From NCBI GenBank assembly GCA_050789445.1, contig JAILXR010000001.1, positions 1,054,001 to 1,118,000 of the forward strand: a stretch of DNA of 64,000 nucleotides, written 5' to 3'. The position numbers and the translations under genes were made by a program. This stretch comes from JAWSVE01 sp050789445. GTDB lineage: Bacteria; Pseudomonadota; Gammaproteobacteria; Pseudomonadales; Cellvibrionaceae. Of this stretch, positions 53,873 to 61,967 are shown piece after piece (within the stretch, counting starts at the first letter, position 1; every line of letters begins with the position of its first letter). Under the pieces are notes generated by a model. It did not search any database and had not been told where the DNA came from. It worked only from the letters and a program-made list of their open reading frames with translations.

Positions 53873-55687
53873 ATGGAAAACAACCCTTTTCAGACCAGAA
53901 CACCATTTATAGTAGATAACGAAGCTGTTCGTATTCCGCAAAAAGGTACATATAAAGCTCTTTCTGAATTTGCAAAAGAAGGAAAGGTAGAAGAACGTGA
54001 AGTAGGGATAATCCTTCCAGTAGGTTGTGGTAAATCTGGATGTATTACCTTGGCTCCATTTGCGTTTAAATCTAAACGTACACTTGTAGTAGCCCCAGGG
54101 GTGGATATTGCGAAGCAACTTCACGATGATTTTGATCCAGCACAAGATGGAATGTTTTATATTAAATGTAATATATTAGAAGGGGAGCCATATCCAGAGC
54201 CAGTTGAAATACGTGGGAAAAGTACTAATAAATCTGATCTTGAAGAAGCAGACGTTGCACTAACAAATATTCATCAGCTGCAAGGAGCAGATAATCAATG
54301 GCTGCAAAAACTTCCTAGTGATTTCTTCGATCTTATTCTATTTGACGAAGGACATCACAGTGTTGCTGAAAGTTGGAGCACGCTAAAGCAAAAATTCCCA
54401 GACGCACGAATAGTTAATTTTAGTGCAACCCCTTTGCGCGCAGATGGGCAGCTCATGGCTGGTCGCGTTTTATATTCATTTCCTGTCTATCGGGCTATAC
54501 AAGAAGGATATGTGAAACGTCTCAAAGCAGTTGTTCTTAATCCAAAAACACTAAAATACGTTCGGCATGAAGATAGTGAAGAAATTGAAATTAGTCTTGA
54601 TGATGTACGTCGCCTAGGTGAGCAAGATGCCCAATTTCGTCGCGGAATTTTAACATCACAAGAAACTCTCAATACTATAGTTGATGCATCGATACGTGAG
54701 CTTAACAAGTTGCGTAAAAATACTGGTGAACAGCGTTTAAAAATAATTGCAGCTGCACTTAACTATGATCATTGTAGTAGCGTCGTTGAGGCATATCGTG
54801 CGCGTGGCTTAAAGGCTGATTACGTGCATACAAGAGAAGATAGCGCTGCCAACAAAAAAGTTATGCAGCGTCTTGAGAACCATGAAATTGATGTAATTGT
54901 TCAGGTGCGTAAACTTGGAGAAGGTTTCGATCACCCTTATCTTTCAGTTGCTGCGGTATTTAATGTATTTTCGAACCTTTCTCCTTTCGTTCAATTTGTT
55001 GGGCGAATTATGCGCGTTATTAAACAAAATGCTCCTGACGATCCCCTTAACAGCGGAACTGTTATCTTTCATGCTGGATCGAATATCGCTGGACGCTGGG
55101 AAGATTTTCAGAAATTCAGTGAAGCCGATCAAGACTTCTTTAATCAGCTTCTTCCAATGGAAAACTTAGACTTTGAATCAAATAATGAATTGGAAATAGA
55201 ACCGAAACCTCGCTCCACTCATTATAAGGACGATTTTGAAGTCCGTAGCCAATCAAACGTGCAACTGGAAGAAATATCGCTAGTTTCAGATGATCCAGAA
55301 GCTCTAAAAGCTCTGAATATTTTGAAGGAAAAAGGATATTCCCTTGATCAGGTTGCACAGGCTTATGAAGAGCTAAAACCAATTCCTGTAACCAAAGTTC
55401 GCCAGCGACAAGCAGCAAGGAAAAGCCTTGATGAGCGAGTAACTAATACAGCTGGTAAAATACTTGCTGAACGAAGCATTAGTCATCAAGGAAAGAATTT
55501 AGACAAAAAACGAATTGGAAAAACAAATTTTGTTGTAGTTAAGTCAACAATTGACAATCAAATTAATGCTCTAGTTGGAAAAAAATCAGGTGAAAGGCAT
55601 GAGTTTAACCAAAAAGAGTTAGACATAATTGATAGTGGTTTTAATACTGCCGTAGAAGCTGCAATTAAGGAGATATTTAATGGCTAG
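53873..55687 (+). CDS. SF2 DEAD/DEAH-type helicase, accessory
   Basis: 604 aa. Walker A ILPVGCGKSGCITL (51-56), Walker B DEGH (158-161), motif III FSATPLR, and motif VI QFVGRIMRVI give an SF2 helicase of the ResIII type. The C-terminal 130 residues are charged and form a separate tail of unknown fold. GGAG precedes the ATG. The next gene overlaps by 8 nt. No nuclease domain is seen in the chain, so a partner may supply one. Likely part of a defence island. Confidence 0.85.
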   Translation: MENNPFQTRTPFIVDNEAVRIPQKGTYKALSEFAKEGKVEEREVGIILPVGCGKSGCITLAPFAFKSKRTLVVAPGVDIAKQLHDDFDPAQDGMFYIKCNILEGEPYPEPVEIRGKSTNKSDLEEADVALTNIHQLQGADNQWLQKLPSDFFDLILFDEGHHSVAESWSTLKQKFPDARIVNFSATPLRADGQLMAGRVLYSFPVYRAIQEGYVKRLKAVVLNPKTLKYVRHEDSEEIEISLDDVRRLGEQDAQFRRGILTSQETLNTIVDASIRELNKLRKNTGEQRLKIIAAALNYDHCSSVVEAYRARGLKADYVHTREDSAANKKVMQRLENHEIDVIVQVRKLGEGFDHPYLSVAAVFNVFSNLSPFVQFVGRIMRVIKQNAPDDPLNSGTVIFHAGSNIAGRWEDFQKFSEADQDFFNQLLPMENLDFESNNELEIEPKPRSTHYKDDFEVRSQSNVQLEEISLVSDDPEALKALNILKEKGYSLDQVAQAYEELKPIPVTKVRQRQAARKSLDERVTNTAGKILAERSISHQGKNLDKKRIGKTNFVVVKSTIDNQINALVGKKSGERHEFNQKELDIIDSGFNTAVEAAIKEIFNG

Positions 55688-55904
55688 GATAAAATCTCTT
55701 ATCACTCAAACTGAAGTTGATGAAGCGCAACGCGCCCACAACTGCCAAGCAAGCAGTAAACACCGTATAGAGCGTGGTCAAAAACGCCTAAAAGTCAAGA
55801 ATGGAAGAAGTTGGGATCATTATTGTGTTGCATGTGCAAAACAGATAATTGGCAAAGATAAGGAGAAGCTTAATTTATTAGCTAAGAATTTTGAGATAGA
55901 GTAA
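55680..55904 (+). CDS. Small zinc-finger-like protein coupled to the helicase
   Basis: 74 aa, overlapping the helicase stop by 8 nt with AAGGAG upstream. The sequence AHNCQASSKHRIERGQKRLKVKNGRSWDHYCVACAKQII has Cys/His placed like a PARP-type or treble-clef zinc finger (C23, then H..C..C near residue 46-53). This could be a DNA-end or nucleic-acid sensing partner of the helicase. Function inferred only from spacing and motif. Confidence 0.6.
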   Translation: MARIKSLITQTEVDEAQRAHNCQASSKHRIERGQKRLKVKNGRSWDHYCVACAKQIIGKDKEKLNLLAKNFEIE

Positions 55905-56082
55905 TTTTTGGCTTTTATAGGTATCCTACTAGTTTCTTGAGCGTCCGCCTTGTACCGATTGGAAACTTGGCTGTCCTCAATACGTGTTAGGATTATTAAG
56001 TTCATCTCTATGACCATTTGAAGAAAGCTACATTAAATAATAAATCGACTCTATTCTGATAGATATTTATTATATGCCTGAA

Positions 56083-56110
56083 ATCAGGTTGGGGTATGCC
56101 CTAACCTGAT
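56083..56110 (-). terminator. Hairpin at the end of the five-gene operon
   Basis: atcaggtt and aacctgat (with ggg/ccc inside) form a strong stem over the stop codon of the small gene. The minus-strand tail (tttcagg) has few T, so it is an uncertain terminator. Confidence 0.45.
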
Positions 56111-56346
56111 GTTTCCTCGGAATCCGAATAGAAGTCAGTCACTTCTTGATTGATATGATTAATCATAGAGAGAACACTATCCTTCTCAGATTCTGAAAAG
56201 TCACCCTCAAATTCTGGTTCTTGCATTTTCTTTAACGCTATCAACTTTTTAATCATGTCGATGTAGTTGAATTCATTTGTGCTTTCGCCATCACTAGATA
56301 ATACAGATATTTCATGCTTATCGTTTTTTTTAAATACCAGCTTCAT
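56101..56346 (-). CDS. Small acidic partner of the PHP-ATPase
   Basis: 81 aa, MKLVFKKNDKHEISVLSSDGESTNEFNYIDMIKKLIALKK..., acidic C-terminal half. Its ATG overlaps the PHP-ATPase stop (ATGA) and has GGGAGG five bases upstream, so it is made with the ATPase. I do not recognise a named family. It may be a regulator or assembly partner of the ATPase. Confidence 0.65.
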   Translation of the reverse strand: MKLVFKKNDKHEISVLSSDGESTNEFNYIDMIKKLIALKKMQEPEFEGDFSESEKDSVLSMINHINQEVTDFYSDSEETSG

Positions 56347-58670
56347 TCTGCCTCCCTAAAGTCTTTTAGATTGTATTTTTTTACTCGTTTTTTAATCGAA
56401 GATTTACCGCCATCTGTAACTTCCGCAATTAAATCAACAACATTTCTCCCGTTAATACTTCCTTCAAGAGGGTTTGACGATATTACAATTTTGTTATCTT
56501 CATTTGTACACATAATAATATTTTGGGCATCGCCAAGCATCGGTATGGTTGCGTTATGCGAAACCAGGATAATTTGTTTCTTTGCTTTGCATTCTTTAAT
56601 CGCCTTTAAAAGCCCAGTGTTAATATAGTTTGTAGCTAAATTATCTTCAGGTTGGTCGATAATGAGAGGCGCTTTATCGGAATGCCACCCAAGAACAAGA
56701 TCCAAAATTACTGATGTCTTCCAGCCGGCACTTAAATTTTCAAAATCTCTGCCATCATTCGTAGTAATTCGATATTTTTTATTATTCATGGCAGAGAATC
56801 TGTTTTTCACATAAGTTTCAAATTGTTGATAGGTGTCGATCTTGGGTTCACGCTGCCTGTATCTTTTCTTGAATAAGGATTCTGGCTTAATATGAGAGAA
56901 AGATTCAATTTGGTTTTTGGCTACAAATGCTTCATTTATTACGTCTAGAAATTTTTCCTTGGTAAGCTCAAATTCATTATCAATAAAAAGCGAATGCCCC
57001 ATTGAAACTATTGGCTTTGTTGGAATGCTGATCGAAAAACTAGAGATTTTATCTAGTGACCTATAGAAAAGTTCGTGATACTTCATGTATTTTTTTAGCG
57101 CATCAAGAAGGTTCTGGAACTCAGTTCTCCTTGATATTACCTGTTGGTTTTCTTGCACTTGTAGGTCATCTAGTTCTAATTTTGACTTTTCTATTCTATC
57201 CCTGACGATTTCTTCCAAGGAAGACGCATTAAATGCTTCATTTAACTCTTCTTTTAAACCCTTAATAAGATTTTCATTGTGCTGAACAAAAGGGTTTTTA
57301 GTTAACATTAAACTAATTTCATCTAAAATCTTAAAGTGTCTGTCATAGTCCGCTTCTGAATACGCTGCCAAATCAATTTCTTTGTCGGTTGGCTGCATTT
57401 TTCGTATTGGATTGTCTTGAATGGCTTCGGTTACAATCAATCTGGAAAGTAATGGGATTCTGCTTAACTGCTCCTGTAACAACTCAATTTCCACAACTGA
57501 TTTAACCAAATCGCTTAGAATTGAGCTTAAATCCTGCAAAGCGTTAACTATTTTTTGCCTTTCTACATCATCAGGCGGGAAAACCTTTTTCAATATAGAA
57601 ATATCATCAATTGAATTATTTCGATCTTTCTGGTCACATACCTTCATTATGTAATTCTGATTGAAATAATGTGGGGCTTGGCCAGCAGGATTTGAAACTT
57701 TCAGATTAGCTATGTTGTAGGGCGTATCAAAATAGACACTCTGGTCTATTTTATTAACAATTTTATGGTACACAGAATCAACAAACAGAGATTTACCACT
57801 TGAAGAACCTCCAATTACAACATTCAAACCCGGAGTCAACGCTACATCTACGTCTATGTTATCTTCTTTCAGAAAAACAGACTCTATATATTCAGTCCAA
57901 GAATCTGGTTTTTCACCATAAACCAATCTCAGGGACTCCGACAGCGACAGACGAAGACCATTAAATGTTGGTGAAGCAAGCATCCAAGTAGGGACAAAAT
58001 CTGAAGCCTCTTTTCCCGCTTTGCAATCAGGATATGATTCAGGAAAATAGTTGTCCGTTGCTGTAACCAGATTTACAAACTCCTTTATACCTAGCCGATT
58101 GAAATAACTGTGCGTCCTTTCTAATCCGCTAGTGCCTCTAGCTGTAAAACCGTCAAAATGATTGTAGTAAATGCTTCTCTCTAAAGTCTTATCGAATTTA
58201 ACACCCTTAGGAATTGACAAGTCAAAGGTAGAGTGATTTTGTCCGCCATGCGGCAGCAACAAAAATTCGTACCCGTCAAAACAATTCATAATTTCTTCTA
58301 AATTTGGGATCTCGTCTTCATTGGTGACAGTCTTCTTTGGATAGAGCTTATCTAATTTCGTATTTATATCATCGATCACCACTGCTTCTATTTTCTCGAC
58401 ATTAAAGATAATGTGACAGTGGTATGGCTTACATTCTTTGTAGTTTCTTATATGAAGCTCAACACCGAGAAGAATATTTTCAACTTTTTCAGCGGCTTCC
58501 AAATAGATTTTTTTGTTAACAAAATTATGATCTGTAATTGAGATTAAGTATGGTGAGCCAGAGGCTATCGTTTCTATACCAGCAATTAGAGCTGCCAAAT
58601 TGTAGTCTTCATTTGGCTTTTCAAAATTCGTTGAAGTGTGTATATGAAAATCGATAAATACTGGTTTCAT
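56343..58670 (-). CDS. PHP-domain ATPase (Ppl/TrlF-like)
   Basis: 775 aa. N-terminal PHP phosphoesterase: FHIHTS (H9, H11), ISITDHNF (D47, H48), GVELHI (E71), CHIIF (H86), LLPHGG (H141) and ATDNYF (D206) supply the metal ligands. An SMC/Rad50-like ATPase follows: Walker A GGSSSGKS (287-294), a coiled-coil section about 380-560, NLSAGWKTSV signature, Walker B IIDQPEDN and SHNA. PHP-ATPases of this kind are found among phage-defence genes (Ppl) and the TrlF group. Fourth gene of the operon. Confidence 0.85.
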   Translation of the reverse strand: MKPVFIDFHIHTSTNFEKPNEDYNLAALIAGIETIASGSPYLISITDHNFVNKKIYLEAAEKVENILLGVELHIRNYKECKPYHCHIIFNVEKIEAVVIDDINTKLDKLYPKKTVTNEDEIPNLEEIMNCFDGYEFLLLPHGGQNHSTFDLSIPKGVKFDKTLERSIYYNHFDGFTARGTSGLERTHSYFNRLGIKEFVNLVTATDNYFPESYPDCKAGKEASDFVPTWMLASPTFNGLRLSLSESLRLVYGEKPDSWTEYIESVFLKEDNIDVDVALTPGLNVVIGGSSSGKSLFVDSVYHKIVNKIDQSVYFDTPYNIANLKVSNPAGQAPHYFNQNYIMKVCDQKDRNNSIDDISILKKVFPPDDVERQKIVNALQDLSSILSDLVKSVVEIELLQEQLSRIPLLSRLIVTEAIQDNPIRKMQPTDKEIDLAAYSEADYDRHFKILDEISLMLTKNPFVQHNENLIKGLKEELNEAFNASSLEEIVRDRIEKSKLELDDLQVQENQQVISRRTEFQNLLDALKKYMKYHELFYRSLDKISSFSISIPTKPIVSMGHSLFIDNEFELTKEKFLDVINEAFVAKNQIESFSHIKPESLFKKRYRQREPKIDTYQQFETYVKNRFSAMNNKKYRITTNDGRDFENLSAGWKTSVILDLVLGWHSDKAPLIIDQPEDNLATNYINTGLLKAIKECKAKKQIILVSHNATIPMLGDAQNIIMCTNEDNKIVISSNPLEGSINGRNVVDLIAEVTDGGKSSIKKRVKKYNLKDFREAE

Positions 58671-58709
58671 AGAATTATTCTCTCAGCTTTTAGCTTTGGC
58701 AGTCATGCT

Positions 58710-59921
58710 TTAGACAGATACTAACTTAACGTTTTTCATGTCATAGCGATACTCGCTTATACTTCCATCCTTAATTTTCTCCACAACCTCATCGACAATA
58801 AACAGCGGCACTAAAAACCATTCCCTAGGAACAACCGGGTTTCCAAAACGATCATTAATTTGAATGTCGAGCTTCGAGGAATCAAAAAAACGATGAAGGA
58901 TGTTTTCGAGTTTGGTGCGGCTTATATTATACAACTCATAGGTCGCTACGATTTCAACATCAGCCATTAGATAGGTAGGGTCTAGTTTGGCGTTTGCTAT
59001 ACGTGTTTTTACACTCCCGCCAGTTACACCGATCTTATGGATTAGATTGCGATTTCCGGCAATGGTTGGATGTTCTGACTTGCTACGAAGCACGTAGATT
59101 TTTCCACTAGCTGTGTCATCGTCTTCCGCGTTTCCGTCAAATAGTGGGCCAGCAGACAGCGAAACGATTCTTCTACTAGCGTCATCTACATAAAGCGCTT
59201 TTTGCATGGATCGAAGAAGTAAGTCGCTCTCTGTTTTGTTATCAAAGATAACGCGAAGTCTATAGTCATTTTTATCGAAACCATGGATGCGCTCTTTACT
59301 AATTTCTGCGATATACGCTTTTTGCCCATTAACGATAAACCAATCACGCTCGCTGATTTCAGCCATGATTGTTTGGCCTTTTTGATTCTTGAGTATCTTG
59401 GCTTCGAGCAAACCACGAGTGAGATGGTCTTGCACTTGGTCGAATAATGGTTTGAATTTATCAAAGTCGGCGCAAGGTGTTCGGGTAGCGATTTCTTCGG
59501 CAGCTCTTACTTCTGCGCGGGGTTTAACATGCTTCAGGAAGGTAACATCATTTTCTTTCGGGGCTTCTACTCCCAACTCTGCCAGAAGCTCCGCATCGCT
59601 GTTATATTCCTTCGGCGGTTCAGCAATGCAATGCTCGGCTGCAAGTAAGCCTTGATAATCTAAATCGGCTACCAAATTTCTACATTCTTCCTGTGATCGA
59701 ATACGATCTAGGCGAGTAGCATACAGGCGTTCAAAGATGTCTTTATCTTCGCCGTGTTGAGGTTGATGGCCATGCTCTTCAATGAAACGTTGAATTTCCT
59801 CAAAGCCTGCAATAATGCGCTCTTCTTTTGGCGAGTGAGCAACTTTCTTGGCGGGAGTTATGTCAACTCCCAACTCTTCAAGCAGCGCCTTATTGGATTT
59901 TTTTTCTTTCAAATCAGTCAT
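58710..59921 (-). CDS. GIY-YIG nuclease family protein of the MTase/helicase operon
   Basis: About 403 aa from ATG 59919-59921 (AGGA upstream; overlaps the helicase stop by 8 nt). The C-terminal 130 residues are a GIY-YIG nuclease of the T5orf172/MUG113 type: KIYVLRSKSEHP, LIHKIGVTGGSVKTRIANAK, then KLENILHRFF and REWFLVPL. The N-terminal part carries a helicase-associated-like module RIIAGFEEIQRFIEEHGHQPQHGEDKDIFERLYATRLDRI. Together with the adjacent methyltransferase and helicase it fills the nuclease role in a restriction-type system. Confidence 0.82.
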   Translation of the reverse strand: MTDLKEKKSNKALLEELGVDITPAKKVAHSPKEERIIAGFEEIQRFIEEHGHQPQHGEDKDIFERLYATRLDRIRSQEECRNLVADLDYQGLLAAEHCIAEPPKEYNSDAELLAELGVEAPKENDVTFLKHVKPRAEVRAAEEIATRTPCADFDKFKPLFDQVQDHLTRGLLEAKILKNQKGQTIMAEISERDWFIVNGQKAYIAEISKERIHGFDKNDYRLRVIFDNKTESDLLLRSMQKALYVDDASRRIVSLSAGPLFDGNAEDDDTASGKIYVLRSKSEHPTIAGNRNLIHKIGVTGGSVKTRIANAKLDPTYLMADVEIVATYELYNISRTKLENILHRFFDSSKLDIQINDRFGNPVVPREWFLVPLFIVDEVVEKIKDGSISEYRYDMKNVKLVSV

Positions 59922-61965
59922 TCTTTTCCTCCGCGACTTTACGCGCAAGGAAAGCTATGCCTTCTGCCATACGCTTTTCCCACGGATCAGCGGCAGTGAG
60001 TTCGGGCAACCGACCACGCTCATTTTTGAACTTAATCGCCCGCATCGCTAGCTCTCGCGCTTCATCTTCAGAGAGAGTCACTTTTTTTGCAGATATGACG
60101 GCGGCCACCTGCTTTAGACTTTCTTCAGTCATTGATTTGGCGAGAATGGCATAGGCCTCACTGAAAGGGTTGATATGATCGATCAGATCAATATCCAGAT
60201 CAGTCACATCCATTGCGAACTTTCTTACACCATCGACAAACGCGGTGCTACCACCGCGCTCGGTGTTGTTGCCTTGGTTCACAATCTCTTTCGCTTTTTG
60301 GGTAAGGTTTAACGCAGCAATGGCATGTTGACGAATGGCTTCTTGGTCTTCGTCTTCCAGTTCAGGATATTTTTCTTTTACAATTTTGCCCATGCGCACC
60401 TGTGTTAACTCTTCAGGTATCATTTCTTCGTCAAAGAGGCCGCGTTCCAGTGCGGTTTTATCTTGTACAAAGGCGGTAATAACCTCGTTTAAATCTTCCT
60501 GACAAATACGTTGTGCATCTTGGCTCTTGGGTTCGGCAAGCCCTTTAATCTCAATCTGGAATTGCCCTGTGGATTCATTGAAGCCCACGTTATTGCCATT
60601 GGGGTCGTAACCGTTCTCGCCATAATCAAAACCTTCCACGGGGGCGTTTTGGCTATTCTTAGGTGTGAAGTTGAATTTGGGGGCAAGTACCTGCTCCATC
60701 AGCAAACTAGCGGCAATGGCTTTTAAGGTGTCGTTGACGGCATCGGTAACGGCTTCTTCAGAGGCGTCCGGTTCGGCGATCAAGTTGGTAAATCGTGCAT
60801 GGGTTTTACCTTCTGCGTCGCGAGTGGCGCGGCCTATGATCTGAATAATTTCCGTAAGGCTGGAGCGATAGCCTACGGTTAAGGCATGTTCGCACCATAT
60901 CCAGTCAAAGCCTTCTTTTGCCATACCAAGCGCGATAATGATGTCTACATAGTCGCGATTATTTTTGGCTTCAGGCACTTTGAGTGCGGCAGATACTTTG
61001 TCGCGTTTGGTAGCGTCATCATCGACTAAATCGGCAATTTTAATGATTTTGCCGTTTGCAGCTTCTACCAAGTGAAAGCCTGTAGCTGGGTCTGTGCCAC
61101 GCCATTCGCCCAACTCTTCGATAATATGCTCAACTTCCTTGATTTTATCTTTGGTACTTTCGCGGGAATTGACATTGGGAATATGAATGATAGTTTTTTC
61201 GTTTGAATCTAATACGTTCAAAATGTCATCGGCGTAAGAGCCAGAATAAAAGTAATAACCAATATCCAGCGTTTTTAAATAGTCATAGCCGTTGAGTTGC
61301 TCGTAGTAGGTATAAGTAACGGTATCAAAATTCGCTTCATCCTGCGGCGATAGCACCGCTTCTGCATCGCCTCTAAAATAGGAACCCGTCATAGCAACAA
61401 GATGCACTTTGTCGCGAGCAATTAACTGCCCAAGATGTGCGCCCAATTTGTTATCGGGGTTAGAGCTAACATGGTGAAATTCATCTACGGCAATCAAGCA
61501 ATTGTCGAAGGTGGGTATGCCAAACTTATCCACGGCGAATCTAAATGTGGCGTGAGTGCATACTAATATTTGATCGTCACTCTCCATAAAGGCCTTTACA
61601 GAATTGACCTTGCCGCCATCCTCACCGGGTGCGTTACACAAATTCCATTTTGGGGCGACCTCCCAATCCCAATAAAAACCGTATTGGCTTAAGGGTTCAT
61701 TGTTGAAGCTAGCACCAATGGATTTTTCAGGTACGATAATAATGGCCTTTTTAACGTTTTGATTGTGGAGCTTATCCAAAGTAATAAACATCAAAGCGCG
61801 GCTTTTACCCGAGGCAGGTGGTGACTTAATCAGAAGATACTGCTCGCCTCGTTTTTCGTAGGCTCGTTCCTGCATGACGCGCATACCCAGCTCATTGGAT
61901 TTTTTCGAGCTGCCATTACAGGCATACTTTACTGAAACAGAGGGGATGGATTTATGTTCCGTCAT
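59914..61965 (-). CDS. SF2 helicase of the MTase/GIY-YIG operon
   Basis: 683 aa from the ATG at 61963-61965, which follows the methyltransferase stop by 2 nt and has an aaggt sequence about nine bases before it. Walker A SPPASGKSRAL, DEFH box (D163-H166), MTGSYFRGD and IIGRATR are the SF2 motifs. The last 60 residues (KFKNERGRLPELTAADPWEKRMAEGIAFLARKV) resemble the module at the start of the GIY-YIG protein. Likely couples ATP use to DNA translocation in a methyltransferase-restriction complex. Confidence 0.87.
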   Translation of the reverse strand: MTEHKSIPSVSVKYACNGSSKKSNELGMRVMQERAYEKRGEQYLLIKSPPASGKSRALMFITLDKLHNQNVKKAIIIVPEKSIGASFNNEPLSQYGFYWDWEVAPKWNLCNAPGEDGGKVNSVKAFMESDDQILVCTHATFRFAVDKFGIPTFDNCLIAVDEFHHVSSNPDNKLGAHLGQLIARDKVHLVAMTGSYFRGDAEAVLSPQDEANFDTVTYTYYEQLNGYDYLKTLDIGYYFYSGSYADDILNVLDSNEKTIIHIPNVNSRESTKDKIKEVEHIIEELGEWRGTDPATGFHLVEAANGKIIKIADLVDDDATKRDKVSAALKVPEAKNNRDYVDIIIALGMAKEGFDWIWCEHALTVGYRSSLTEIIQIIGRATRDAEGKTHARFTNLIAEPDASEEAVTDAVNDTLKAIAASLLMEQVLAPKFNFTPKNSQNAPVEGFDYGENGYDPNGNNVGFNESTGQFQIEIKGLAEPKSQDAQRICQEDLNEVITAFVQDKTALERGLFDEEMIPEELTQVRMGKIVKEKYPELEDEDQEAIRQHAIAALNLTQKAKEIVNQGNNTERGGSTAFVDGVRKFAMDVTDLDIDLIDHINPFSEAYAILAKSMTEESLKQVAAVISAKKVTLSEDEARELAMRAIKFKNERGRLPELTAADPWEKRMAEGIAFLARKVAEEKND

Positions 61966-61967
61966 TT

